64,000 nt of DNA, taken from positions 157,858 to 221,857 of the forward strand of contig MNCI01025128.1 in the NCBI GenBank assembly GCA_015680685.1. Direction: 5' to 3'. This document shows positions 25,055 through 40,000 of this stretch, in pieces (within the stretch, counting starts at the first letter, position 1; each line of letters opens with the position of its first letter). The translations under genes and the position numbers were made by a program. The DNA is from Gnetum montanum (lineage: Eukaryota > Streptophyta > Gnetopsida > Gnetales > Gnetaceae). The notes under the pieces are model-generated. The model did not search any database. It saw only the letters and a program-made list of their open reading frames with translations, and had not been told where the DNA came from.

Positions 25055-28000
25055 CTGCACTAAGTCATGTAGATTCATTAGCTTCTATCAGATTAATGAA
25101 AATGAGAAATTTTGTTAGAAGAAACAGAAACCTGAGGATGCATATAATCTTTTCTTAACTTTACAATAAAGACACCCCTACAAAAAATGGAATTGTCAAA
25201 GCCATCACAGAATTCCTGAAAGGCTGCTCCACAGTTTCTTTTCACTGATATGGAATACACAAATAAGAAGGATTCCATACCTAGATAAGTCTGCTGTGCT
25301 TTTTATGATTTAAAACAGTTCAGTTTCTAAATTAACACATCAGTGTGCATGGATAAATGATAAAATCTCATCATAGATCCTTCCCGATGCAACCTATATT
25401 TCAATGATCTAAAATAAATAAATAGGAAATAAACTGGACATAAAGTCTTATTAAGTCTAACAAATGACTTCAAAATAGTCAAATTAATACCAGGGAAAAA
25501 ACTACATCAACTCGAATGTTTTTATAAAAGCAGAAAACCTCAAAGGTAAACCAAACCAAGTAATAAAGACTTCAATAATAACACGTGCAAAAGAAGAGAG
25601 GTGATGCTGGTTATCCCAACACACATAAAATCAGAAATAGCAAAAATGCAAAATAACTTTATATATTCAGATTGTTCATTATGAAAATGCCTGAAATGGA
25701 GAAAAAACCTTAAAATAGACCTATGAAAAAGTTCTTAAAAAAATACAAATAATGAAAGGTCTGAAACAGTAACTCAAAATAAGGGTAATTCAGCTTTGAA
25801 GTTTTTAAGTTCTATTGCCCACAATAGCAAATTCCAAGAATCAACACTGCTATTAGTTGTTTTAAAACAGAAAAAGATAACTGGAAGAAAATAGGAACAT
25901 TAATGAACATGCATTAAGGGGGAAAAACATGCTTGCTGATGGATTTTACGTATCCCTTTCCGGTGCAAGTTTTAATAGAATGGCCACGTAACAGAGGATG
26001 ATAAACCACTTCATTACAGCAAAACTTTTCCCATTGGTTGTCTTAAGAGTAAGCCTTGGTTAAGCATAATTTTTGGGATGTGTTGCTCCCTGAGGAAACG
26101 CAAGACGGATTGATTAGCTCACTAAAGAAAAGAGGGCTTGACCGAAGACTGTTAACTTAATAGGCTCCAAAAACAAATTTAGGAGATAAAATCTTCCTCG
26201 GCAAAAGTTTCATCATGTCTAACATAACAAAAACAGTAATGCTTTTGCTTTGATAATGGATAAAAATTTGGGACTAAGATATATTAATAACTAAATTATA
26301 TTATAGTATTCTATACATATACTGATTTGTAACAAAACTTTTCAATTTCATGTTTCATGGTCGTCATTGTTGTTTAAGTTTCTCATAACCATGTGACCTA
26401 CTAAATATCTGTTAAAATGTTAACCTTGTAAAGCTCCTGTAGACACCATCTACACACTCATGAGATGACAGGATAGCCAGCAAAACGTATTATGGCTACG
26501 ATGGATTGCCAAACTTCTTTATATTTTAGAATTGAAATTAGTTTGGCTAAACGGAAAGAAGCCTTAAAAAATACAGATGGTTTTGGTAATTTTTGATAAC
26601 ATACTCATTTCATCATATACCATGCGTCCGCTGCTAAAAAGATGCTGTAGAAGTTATGGAACAGTCAATTAGTAGAGAATCTAGTAAATTGGTTGGACAT
26701 TGGTGGAAGACTTGGAATGGCCTCTATTATAGTGTCTTAGATTGTTTGGCCATGTGCAAAGAAGATCAGATAACGAGCCTATAAAAAAAGGTTGGTGCAT
26801 CACTATTCCAACAAAGAAATCAAAATGAAGACCAAAAAGATATGGAAAAACAATTGAAGAAGATTTTAATAAATTGCAAATAAAGAAAGATCGAGCTCTT
26901 CATAGAGGTGAATGATGACAAAGAACTCATGTAGCCAACCCTTCTTTGTTAAGACAAAGCTAGGATGATGATGATGATGATTGGCTGAAACCAACGTATT
27001 TCAATTTTAAAAGAGTGTTTTTGAAGGGTGTTGCAATAGGATCACCATTCTCACCTATCATTACTGATCTGTTGATGGAAGCTTTTAAAAGCAGCATAGC
27101 TATATAAAAGACTGTTACAATGAAGATAGGATGGTCCAAGAGATGTACGTGGTATAAAAGGTCAAAATTCCCCTTATCCTAAATTGTTCTCTGCCAAGTA
27201 AATCCAAAACAAAAATGATTATATCCAAAACAAAAATGATTATATCTCTTCTTCTTCTTCTTCTTTTCGAAAACAGGCTTTAACTAAAACTAACAAGATT
27301 TAACTGCGTAGTTTTGAGTTTGCTAACTCCACAATTGAAATTACTAAAACTAACAAGATTTAACTGCGTAGTATTTTTATAACCATAAAGTGATTAACTT
27401 TGTTGCCACCGCCACTGAAAACTCATTTCATAAGCCACAAACCTTTCCATGGATGTAAATCTTTAAACCACAAACAACTGAACCATGTTATAGTTGAAAT
27501 ATAAACTCGGAGTAGGATAAAATAACTTTACACATTAATTTCTTCAATTAATTTACTCTAACAATATTTCATTGTTCTGCAAAAAACATTAAAAGATTTC
27601 CTTCTTTTCGAAGTTTGTATATAGAATATTAAAACATCATCAATATCCTCCAAAACATTTATCATGGCCAATAATAATGCCTCCTTCATTACTTAGGCAT
27701 AGGGAAAAGTGTCAGGAAATAGGCTAATGTGGATTGTTTGATGAAAATTATATGATAGCCAAAGGCCACATTTTATAGTGTGCATAAAGCACAAAAGTCA
27801 AAATGGAGAAAAAATAGCCATAGAAAGAAACCAAAGAAAGAGAAGAAAATAAAGGAAGCTACATGCCAATGAGAGTCAATATAGAAAAATGGAGACAAAA
27901 AAAGAGAGAAGGCAAAGAAGTTGAAGTCAAGTACCTAAGTGGACTCGAACCCATATGGCACCATCTCCCATAATGGGACTACCAAGAAAGCCAAGTATCT

Positions 28001-31000
28001 AGCCAAAAGGAACACACGGGTCTACCTAATCTCCACTTAATATGTGATTCAGAGCAACATTAGTGACTAATCAATCAAACCCGTGAGTCAAGTGACTCCA
28101 CACTAGTGTTAAGGTAAACCCTCCAAAAACCTATATAAAGAGGCATTGTGCTTCTGCAATTCTTTGAGGAAAAGGAGTTGAGTTGGGATTCACCTCTTCT
28201 TCCATTTCAGACTAGGAGTTTTATTTCACGTCCATTTCATCTCTTTGTCTCAGTCTATTTCGTTTTGTTTCATAGCAAGATAGAAGTTTAGATGGAAAAC
28301 AGAAGTGCAGCACATTAAATAGTTTCTTTTTTCAAGAATATGTTGAAGGATAGATGATAGATTTACAAAAGAATAAAAGTTATTGCATGATGAATAGCAT
28401 GAATAGATAAAGGCTGCAGAATGAAGAATTGAAGAATGCTCAATGCTCCATGCTATTTGTTTGGGTTGAAAGAAATCATTGGCTCCATCATCTGATGGTA
28501 AAAATGAACTTGAATCTCATTCATATTTTGTATTAGGCGCACCAACTCTGGACATTTGTATAAGTAAAATATACTTGCAATCTGCTTAAAAGTCTCAGAC
28601 AGAATAATTAGATTAAATCAACCTCCGAATCATTGAAAAAGAAGATAAAAAGTCTTCACCCTCTATTTTCTGAGTTTTAGGCCGGCAACAAAGCTCAAGG
28701 TACCCTCAAAATAATTGAAGACAAATCATGGGATAAGGAAGAACGGCAAGTTTGAAAGATTGTGGCCCTCTTTTCTGTTCATGGTGACCACCATCATGGG
28801 ACAGCACACAGCATTCATCGCAACCCAAGTAGAAAATATTACGACCCAGAAAGAAAAGTCACAATGCACTCACAAGAAATATCGTGACCACGTCACGACA
28901 TGATTGACCCATGATAAGCAACGAAGTTGTGATAAAGATTGCAAACTAATATCATTAATTGCACTAGATCTCAAATGCATAAAAACTCAGAAAAAAACAC
29001 AACATTTCCAGTGTGTTTCAACATCAAAAACCCTAGGCAACTCCATCCAGGTCTGAATCTCAAACTCTAAGATCGTATCAGGGCTAACACAAAGTCATCA
29101 TATATTTTTAAAAATAAACCATAAAACTTAATAACAAAGCAGAGCAATCCTTTGTCACAATCGGAGACATCTTATCCGACATACTATAAAGATGGACAAA
29201 AACATTTATAGGGCAAAACAATAGAAGGGGCCAGGAAGAAGCAGGAAAACTCTCAACAAGTAATAATGATGTCAACCTAAAAAGCCAAAAGAAACAAGGT
29301 AAAGGACCACTAAAACTCTAACAATAGTCTTGTTATCACTGTCGCATTCTACATTATAATCCTCTACTCTTGCCCATAAAACCAATGTGGCACTACCCTC
29401 ACAAGTTATCGCCATTCTCCTCACATTCCACATCTACTCTGCCTTCAACTCATTTGCCCTTGCTTACGAGGGCAATGTGGTTTTATAGATGTGAAGGTAG
29501 CATTATTGTTTAATTGGTAAATATGATCTCTTTTTTAAGGGATAAGCCATTGATAGCTTTTGGGCTCTTTGTAGTTTTGTGGGGTACATTTTAAATCTAG
29601 AAGAGATTTTCTAGAATGTTTGACACTGTTGAGACCTTTCTATAAGTATAACGTCAATCTGTAAAATGACTTAAACTATTTCAAGGCTGAATCCCTTGTA
29701 TAATGTATGTGAACACTTCATTTAGCTCAATTGAAAAATAAGAGCTGGGCTTCTGCTGTGGAGGTTTCCTTCTATTCTTAATGGTTTTCCCTTGTAAATC
29801 TTGTGTTTCTTATTTACCATTTTACATCAACCGTTGTTCTGGTTCTAGTTCCAATTTTGCATCTTGTTCACAATCTTGAATTTTTACCTTAAATTTTTCA
29901 GCAACATTATCTGTGTTTTCCCTTGCATGCTATTGTTTTTCTAATCCATTTGTTTCAGTGTGCTATTTTTCTTCAACATGTGAAACTGTCCAACCTCATC
30001 ATTCATTGTTGCACTATGACGTTCTACATCAACCTCATCTTCAAACCCTCTACCCTCACCTGTGATGTCAACGTGACACCTTCCAACCTCATCATTTGTT
30101 GCCATGTTTTCATGTTCCCCATCAATCTCACCTTCAATCCCTTTGCCTTGGCCTATGAGGTTGACGTGGGACTATCCAACCTCATCATTCAATACTGCAC
30201 TATCACATTCCGTGTCAACCTCATCTTCAACCCCTCTACATGTGCCACCATCCAGAATCACCATTTGTTGACATGTTGTTGCATTCGACATTAGCCTCAC
30301 CATCAACCCCTCTACTTTTGTCAACATGATTGATGAAGCATCATATATCTTATGTCAAGAAGTTTAAGGCTAAGAAGACATTCTGCCAGGAAACATCCAC
30401 ATAGCTCTTGTCTTGGGATTGATGAAAATTGTCTACATCAGCTACAATATCATAGCTGCAATAAATGCCTATAAATATGGGCCACCTACCACATTTATGG
30501 CACTTTTGATCAATAATGTAATCGAACTCTTGCAATTTGATTTCATAGTTCAAAAACTAATCAATGAGTGCCCACAACGTGAATCTAAATTAGCTGTATG
30601 GTGACTTATTTGAGTAGAATGTACCTGGACACATTTCATAGCTGAAAATAAGATGAAGATTGATTCCCTTTCATTGCAGCACTTTGACTTAACCTAAATT
30701 TACTTTCCTTTCTCATTTATTTTTCAATGCAATTTAGTATAATATTTACATTTCAATGCACATTAAATCAATTGGCAAAATGCGCATGACTTGATCTTGA
30801 GCGTAAACAAGTACCCACTTGGTAATTCCAGCAGCACCATTTTTTTGGTTCATCCACTAGCATAACACTTGGTATTCCCAACAGTGGGTGCTAGGACATG
30901 ATGACAGGTTGCAAAACAAACACTCTTTGTCTTTGGCTAGTTTAGGATTCATTCTCATCATCAATTAATTAATTTCTATGTTTTTAATTAGTTTAGTCAT

Positions 31001-34000
31001 GGTTTTAATAACATCAACAATCATACACCTCATCTAGACTAAACCATTCATAGACATAAGGGCCACTACTGGTCTAGGTGGGAAGATAATGACCTATAAT
31101 CACCCTACCTATGCTAGATATTGTGCTAGCCCATCCACAAATTTCTATATGGTCTGCGACAATGCTTATAGATCGTATGGTTGGGCATTGAGCATACTCA
31201 CCACTCATTATTTGGTGCCATTGCTAGAGATGGTGCTAGTGATCTAGTTAATTTGCATCATAAACAATTGCTATTAAAAGATTTAATGATTTATCTTTCA
31301 AAATATTTGATATTACAAGACACACACACTACTAGAATCATGGCTTCCTCTCAAAGGGTCAACAAACCACCACACAATGAGAACACAATGGTGGGGCAAA
31401 TGTCAGAATTAATATTGATAAAGATTAGATTGGGTCATTACAAGCAAGGGTCTCATATGCTTATCCAAATCCCTACTTTCCAATTTCACCTTCATCTTCC
31501 ACTAGGATGAATAATTTTAGTGGAAGGACCTACAAGGCAATGTTGTGATGTTGCCCAAATAATCAGCTCCATTCGTGATTCAAACAACACTTCTAAGGTC
31601 TCATCTTGGCCATTGCATTGAGGGCTACTATGTTAGTAAAAACATGTCCTCACCATAACAGCTAACAAAGGCTCAGCTTAGACAAGACGCCATGATGGAG
31701 ATAAGATGTGAACATGACAAGAGCAAGGAGTCAACACCCCTGACATCCCAATTCGAGAAAGACACAAAATACTAATCCAAGAGGTCCCATTGTCATCAAT
31801 CCACCTCTCATCCCCCTATCCTCAACATTAGAGATCTGGCACATCAAAGACTACGTTCAAATGTAGCAAACAATGCTAGCAGAGATGGAAAAAGAAGGCC
31901 TTAATGCCTAGGACCTCCAGTAGACATAGAACAAATGAATAAGGGAACCACAGAGGGAGACAAGTATGCCAAGGTGGTTCTCTCAGCTCATCATCCTCAT
32001 CTTCCTTCTCATCGTCCAATTCTAATAAGGATAAACGTAAGCAAGAAGATAAAGCTCCACCCAGAGATTAAGATAGGCAACTTAGCAACCATCGTAGGAG
32101 GAATCCATATGGTCATGATAAGAGAAACCCTAATAGACAGCCTGGCATAGACAACGACAAAGACAGAAGGTAGGAAAGAAGGCACAGAAGAGACCTCCAT
32201 GATCAGGACAAAAGAGACCGTGATTATGACTATGACACACCTGATGATGATGAACCATCATAAAAAGCATGATACAAATTCATGAAGCAGTGAGGCTTCC
32301 CCACAAGCATCAACAGGAGAGATGCATCAAATGACTCAATATTAACAATTTTCCAAAACTTAATGAATGCTACAATTTCAATCCACAAGATCATCTGTTA
32401 GCCTTTCATGATTCATGTGCTTTGCAAAACATTGAAAGCAAATAGAAAAAGCTAAAGCTCTTCCCAAGGATACTGATCAAAGAAGCTGAAACTAACACCC
32501 ATCATTCAAGCTTAACTCAATCCACCAGTGGTCTACAATGCTTGAGCTTTTCAATGAAAAGTACCAAACTTATTCTAGAGTATCCATTTGAGAAAACAAA
32601 TTTAAGAATGAAAATAAAAGAACCATAAATCCCTTGATGCAACCTTGGGTAGGTATTATTCTTTATTGCACCAATGCCTAGGCCATGGGTTTTCTCAAAA
32701 GGCACAGATTTGTCATATTGTATATGGGCTCCAAGACAAAACAAAAAAAATACCCTTGGGATCTATGCCCAATGAAGGATCTCAAAGCTAAGAGCCCATC
32801 AAATCCAAAGGCTCATTAATCAGGTAGCTATGGAAGAAAGAGAACCATGCAAAAGAGAACATGTAAAGGAATACAATAGTGATCCATCCCTTAGTAAAAA
32901 ACAAGTTTGTGTTTGTGACTTGTAGGAAGAAGAAACTCCTCTTGACAAAGTGGTTCAAAGAAAGACCTTGTCCATGCAAAAGCCTATCACAAAATCACAG
33001 CAAAAGTTGAAAAAAATGTGGGATTTAATAAATGAGCAATCTGCATCCACCTTAAAGATCACCGAGGAACAAACAGAGCAAGCAAGAGGTAGAGACCAAA
33101 ACAAGAAAGAAGGACCAGGAAGCAAGAAAGAATACCTATCAGCAGAAGGTGAAAGCTGCAGTAGTTAAAAAGGCTACAAATTCAAATTTAGAAAACGATG
33201 ATGAATGTGATGTCTACCAATATGAACATTCAAAGGGTTGCCCTCTCATGTCACATCTACAAAAATTTAAGGCATATGCTTTAAATCCCAAGTTCGTAAA
33301 AAGCATATGCCCAAGAGATTGCCTTATCCACAAGGCAACTAGAGGTAGACCTACCAACACCAGTACTATCCAAGTGGAGCTCCTCCTCAACCCTAGGAGC
33401 ATTATCAAGAACAATGATGGAGAGTTGACTTGGAATCCATAATCCAACCCCCAAATGATGCTCCAAACCCAAAATAAGATGTCTAGAAATTGAACAAGAA
33501 AAGAAAGAAATCTTTATCTTGCTTGTAGAAATGAAATGAAATTACAAAATAGATTAGAAGAAATACCCTAAGGACTCAAGATCATCACACCACTCCCTCA
33601 CACAAGGCACAAAGCCATAACACAAGAATGACTTCCCTCACACTCTTACAAAAGGAGTGCTCACGAATAGCTCAACTCTCCTCTCTCAAAAATAACTCTT
33701 GGAATACCTCTCAAGATGGACAAGCCTTGCCCCTTATGCCAATTTATAATTCTTCTTGTGGCCTTTCACCTTATTTTGAGTTTGGAGCCATTAGAAATAT
33801 TTTTCTCATTTTATTCCTTTTGGCCTCTACCAAGATGTCTCAAGTGTGAAGACGTCTAGCATTCCCTGTCCCAAAATGTCTCACATGTTGGAGACGTTTG
33901 GACAGATAGCCCTACAAAAACAAACCCTATTGTGCAACGTCTTGCTAGACGTCTATCTTGCAAACAATGCAATTTGCAAAGATGTTTGGTCTACCATCTC

Positions 34001-37000
34001 TTAAAAGTCTACAAATGCATCTTGAAACCTATCCAAAAACATCTTGAAGCCTTCACTTTGACGTCACTTGTCCCTAGAACACCTGGAAGCACAAGTAAAC
34101 ATGCACAACATGAAGAAACATACAAACAAATAGATACACCACTCTAAGGAACTAACAGATTAGGTTGGGTAATGTCCTCATCATCTCTCCTGCCCTAGGA
34201 AAGACACTTGACTTCAAGTGGGCTTTACACTTGGGATGGCATCAAGCCCCACAAAGCCAAATCAAATTCATGAACCCAAATTGCATTTTTAGGCCCCTCA
34301 TCACTCCAATGAATCAAGTGTTCATGCTTCTTCTTGCCTCTTGTGCTCATTGCCTCTCTTGCTTGTAGTACAATTCACTTCCATGATGCCTTGGATAAAC
34401 TTTGACCTTCAATTGCTTCCTAAAGGACTTCAATGATATCCTCAAGATCAGATGTAAGCACCTTGCCATGGAAATCGCTCAAATCTGAATTATTGAACAC
34501 ACAGAAGAAAGAGGAAAATTCTTAGACGAATCAATCTCATATGCAGTCACTACTTTTGGCCCTAATCTTGAATGGGACAATTCTTCTTGATTTGAGCTTG
34601 TGAAAGTGCACATTTTTCTACCCTTCTTTTCTCAAATGAATCCAAACATAATCACCCTCGGTGAATTTAACTTTTCTTTAGCATTCATTGGCTTTAACTA
34701 CCACATTTTTGAATTTCTTTTCCAAATAAAGTATTCACTTGTTGATGCAATTGCTTCACTTTCTCAACAAAATCAATACTCAAAAAAGCACAATCACCAA
34801 GTTTTCTCCATTCATCAACCACCTTTGGTGAAACCTATAGTTAGCAACAATATAACTTTTACCAATGCTTGTATGGAAGGCATTGTTGTATGAAAACTCA
34901 GCATGAGCTACCATATTTTCCCACCTTTGAGACTAATACTCAAACAATCATCTTAAAATCTTAAGCAATGATCTATTCACAACATCAGTTTGCCCATCAG
35001 TTTGGGGGAGATAGGCTGTAGAAAATAATAACTTTGTTCACAACAATTTCCAAAGCAACCTCCAGAATTGCCTAGTAAATCTCACATCGCTATCACTAAT
35101 AATATTCAAAGGCATTTCATGTAATTTAACAACATGCTCGAAGAACAAATGAGTAATATAAGAAGCATCACTACTCCTTTTACATGGAATAAAATGAGTT
35201 TAGTAAATCTATCAATGACAACAAATATGGAATCATGACCAAATTTTGTTCTTGAAATGTCATAAACAAAGTCTAAAGAAACACTTTCCCAAGGAGTATT
35301 TGGAATTGGCAATGACATATAATGCCCTTCAACACCCTTTCCCCTTTTGAACTTTTGACAAACATAACATTCCTTGACAAATTTAATTGCATCATGGTAC
35401 ATGCTTGGCCAAAAATAATTTTTCCTCACCAATTCCAAAGTCTTGGTCATGCCCTTATGGCTCATCATGTCTCCATTATGCTTTTCTTCCAAAATATTCA
35501 GCCTGAAGTCACATTTTTTAAGACACATTTTAGGACACAAATTTTTCCATCTTTGAAAAGAATGCCTTGTTGAATATGATAGGCCTTTGACCTATCAGCC
35601 CTTCCCAACAACGGAGAATTCAAATCCTTCCAAATATCATAAAAATCAATATCACTAGGATACACTTTGGCAAAAGAATAAAATCCATTCACTTCAACAC
35701 GAATAAGCAACATGAATTCTAGACAAAGCATCAACCATAACATTAGGCTTGCCACTTCTATGCTTCAAAGCAAAATGAAATTCTTAGAGTTTCTCTACCT
35801 ATTTCATATATTTGACACTAAGTTTCTTTTGTGAATTCAAAAACTAAAGTGCCTTATGATCAATCAAAAGTAAAAATTTACTTCCCAACAAATAATGTAT
35901 CCAATGTTTAATGGCTTAAAGTCTAGCATACAACTCTTTTTCATAGACATTGTACTTTTTCCTAGACTTATTTAATTTTGTCAAAAAAGAATGCAATGGG
36001 CTTATCCTCTTGTGATAGCACACCACCAACTACAAGTCTACTTGCATCCACCTCCACTTTCAAAAAAGCTTAGAGATTTGGAATGCCTAACACTAGTGCA
36101 CTACCAATCTTTGCCTTGAACTTGCTTGGCTCCATCTGCACTTGATTTTTGAAACTGACATAATTCAAGTAAACAATTTCTATTTTTACAATATGACATA
36201 ACTTCATAGTCACAAGCAATTGTGCTTCATGCAACTTGGAGAAAACCATTCTCAAGTGCTACACATGGTCATCTCCATTGGAGCTATAAACCAAAATATC
36301 ATCAAAGAAAACTATGCAACATTTACCAATTAGATCTTTCAAGACATCATGCATCAACCTCATGATTGTTACGGTAGCATTGGTTATCCCAAAAGGCCTG
36401 ACCAACCACTCATCCAGCCCCAGGCCTAATCCTTATTTAATGATAGCCACTCTTTAAACAAATCTTTGAAAAGACTTCAGCATTAGTAAGACCATCAACA
36501 ATGTCGTCCATTCTATGGATAAAAAACTTGAAATTAATGGTGATCCTATTGACTGCCCTAGAATCCATGCATAGTCCCATCTCATCTATGTCTTTCTTAG
36601 GCACTAACATAGCTAGTAAAACACATGGGAAAATGAACTCCTTGATGAAACCATTTGAGAGTAACTCACTCACCTACCTATGAAGCTCTTCTCTCTAATG
36701 TGTAGCCATCTTATAGGCCCTCTTATTTGGTATTGTTGCTCCAAGAATGAAGTCAATTTGATGCTAAATTGATTTCATAAAAGAAAGCCCTTCCAATTTG
36801 CCTTTAAACACATCAACAAATTCTAGTACCAAAGGTTGTACCACTTATAGAAGTTCATTTGCTTGCACCCCCCCTTACATGTTGCAAGTGTAGAAGCAAA
36901 ACCATGCCCAAGCTCTTCATGTGCTTGGACATTATTATGCTCATTTAACAAGATCAATGAAGCATTGGCAAGAATTATATTATGAATTCCACCATTTCTT

Positions 37001-40000
37001 GGGACTGACCAAACATTTCTTGCACCATCAAATGAAGCTTTGTTGTCAAATTCCCAAGGTCTTCCTAAAATGACATCAACATAATCAATTGGAAGAATGT
37101 CAGAATCTACTTGGTCTTTCAAGGATCCAATTTTAAAAGACAAACTGCATCTCTCCTTCACTTCTTGGAAATGATCCCTAGAAAACCAATGAACTCTACA
37201 GGGCTTAGGGTGTGGAAATGTCTTCAAAACAAGCATAGCAACAGCCTTAGAGGAAATTACATTCCCTAGGCACCATCATCAATTAAGATGTATATCCATT
37301 TTCCATTATTAAGACACCTAGCTCCAATTATAAAAAGCATTTTCCTCATAGGATCTTCATTTTCATTGACATTCCCTATGAAAGAATTAATTTCAGTCAC
37401 ATCTTCAATCTTAGGGACACGAGGATTGCCTTCATTTGAAGAATCTCCCTTCTACAAAGTTTGAAATTCCTTGCCCTTGGAAGCTTTTGGCTTCTTACAT
37501 TCTCATTGCTTAGGTCTCATCTCACCATAATTGAAGCATCAAGCTTTCAAAGCATTTCCATTCCCTTGACCTTTTCCTTTCTTGAAATAGTCCTTCTTGG
37601 ACTCTTGGCCTCCCTTGTTCTTCTCTTGTTTCTCATGTGTCTTCTTTGGTATTGGCCTTCTACTTTGCTCCTTTCTTACCTTTAGAAGCCTTGGATTCTT
37701 TGCCCTTAGAAGGTTTGGAACCTCTATTATGTCCATGAAGTTTCTTCTCAGCCTTAAGAGCTAATTCAAAAGTCTCATCCAATGTTTGGGGCAAATAGAA
37801 TATAAGCTCTTGTTGGTATTTCTTCTTCAATCCACCTTGAAAATTGGATGTTTGTTCATACTCATCCAAATGAACTCTAGCCTGCTGAAAGGTTTTGCAA
37901 AAGTTCATGTAGAATTCTTTGACACTTTTATCACCTTGCCTCAAGTATTTCAACCTTTAAATGGCTTCTTCCCTATTTTGGCTGCTCTCAAATCTTTGCT
38001 TGAGTATGAATTGCATAAGAGACCAGTCTTTCATAGAAGCACCATTACTTACAAGTTAAGCATAACTCTCTTTCTCCCAACAAATTTGTGTCTAGCATAG
38101 GACACCTTCTGATGATTTTCAACATCTTCAAGTTCAAAGCATTTGTTCAAAGTCTTGAGCTAAGAAAGAAAAGATTCAATACCTCCCATCCCATTACAAG
38201 TCTTCGCTTCCACATGAGGCATTCTAGAGGCATGCATAAAGGCCTTAAAAGAGTAATCATCATTTCCTCGAGTGGGTTCCTTTAAGGTCTTGAAGTAGAT
38301 CCATTGTACCTTCCTCTTGGAATTCTAGATCACTGAGGTCTTGGTTCAACGATTGGAGAATGAGGGACCTCCTCATGTTCCTCATCTTCTCCAAAGTCTT
38401 CATCCCCAAAAGAAATGTCATCTTCAAGGTTTGGCATGGATGGTTGCCTTGCTAAAGAAGCCTTTGCTGAAGAAACCCTTGTCTACACATCTTGCCTAGA
38501 TGCCCTCGGTGATGGAAGCTGATTTGGATCTTTCTTTTCTTCAAGATTTTCAAGTTTGTCCACAATGTACTTGAACTCTTCATTTCCTCCATGTCATTGG
38601 CTAAACCCTAAACTAATTTCTTCTTAGGTGCCATGATCATACTTACCTAAAAGGCAAATTACACAACTACCCACAAGAATATGTAAAGAGATTAGTAGCA
38701 CCCTCAAACAATTTTGGAGTACCCAAATAGATCCAAAAAAGAATATGTAAACCCAAAATGAGATTCACGCAATTTAACAAAGCCCAAATTGATTTAGATG
38801 CCTAATAACTCCCAACAAAGAATCAATATAACCCAAATTAAGATCTGCAAAATTCCTCACAAACCTTAGATAATCAAAGCTAATGGATATCTCCAAGAAC
38901 AAAAATTTCAATACCCAATAAAATTAATCACCCAAAAGGATCAAATGAAGTTTAATCAAACCCTTATTGAGTATGAAAAATAAACCAATTGAAATTGCAA
39001 ACCAAAATGGAACTACAAATGAATGAATCATTCTGTTGCGGTGTAGAGATGTAGAGAATTTTTTCACTTGAGTAAGCTGTCTTCACACTCTAATACCAAG
39101 AAAATGGGAAGCTCACTTGAATTCCGTAACTTCAATCCCCAAAGGATGCTTAAAACCCAAAACATGGTGTCTAGAAATTTAACAATAAAAAAAGAGATCT
39201 TTATTCTTGCTTGTAGAAATGAAATGAAATTACAAAATAGATTGGAAGTAATACCCCCAAGGACATACAAAAACTCAAGATCCTCACACCACTCCCTCAC
39301 ACAAGGCACAAAGCCATAACACAGGAATAACTTCCCTTACACTCACTCACAATGGCCAAATGGCTTACAAAAGAAATGCCCAAGAAGAGCCCAACTCTCC
39401 TCTTTTAAAAATGACTCTTGGAATACCTCTCAAGATGACAAGCGTTGAACCTCAATGCCAATTTATAATTCTAAGATGTCTAGCAAGACATCTAACCTAC
39501 AAATAATGCAATCTTCCAAGACATCTAAGACATTAAGATGTCTAGAATACCATCTCTCATAACTCTGCAAACGCATCCTCACACCTGTCCAAAAACATGT
39601 TGAAGCCTTCAGTTTGGCATTTCTTGTCCTTGAAACACCTAGAAGCAAAAGTAAACATGCACAACATAAAAAAAAAACAAATAGACACAAAGACACACAA
39701 ATTTGAGTGATGAACACATTGGGTTCGATGATGTCCTCATCAAGAAGTGGCAAAACTCATAGTCATGGGGGATGCCACCTCCAAGGCAACAATACTCTTA
39801 CTGCTAGCTAGGCCCATATGGATACTACATCTAACAACTTGTTTCTCCTAACAGCCCAACTGCTCATGCTTCTGCTCATTAATTCTATCCTCCCAAATAC
39901 CATTGGCACATAACACCTTATATGCCTCACATCATTGTTCCCATTCTTCTCAACACTCACACACTCCTCTCCTACCTATGCCACCTCCACCAATGCAAGG

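Larger units (their letters stand above)
33418..39742 (-). mobile_element. gypsy-2: Ty3/gypsy element inserted antisense into gag of element B
   Basis: LTRs lie at 33418-34183 and 39105-39742. On the minus strand they start TGATGAGGAC and end CTCTCCA or CTTCCCA. A primer-binding site (39088-39100) and polypurine tract (34184-34197) sit at the correct ends. Gag-pol domains follow the standard gypsy order. Host sequence on the two sides aligns continuously with element A, proving the nesting. The 5-bp duplication is not clean (AATGA against AGAAG), as expected after long decay. Confidence 0.85.

Noticed and set aside
27935-28015. Functional tRNA gene
   Set aside because: A box B is present but no cloverleaf pairing or anticodon arm could be drawn; better read as a SINE fragment.
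29923-30294. 123-codon repeat ORF as a membrane protein gene
   Set aside because: Open only because the 93-bp repeat is a multiple of three; hydrophobic content follows from CTCATC-rich units.
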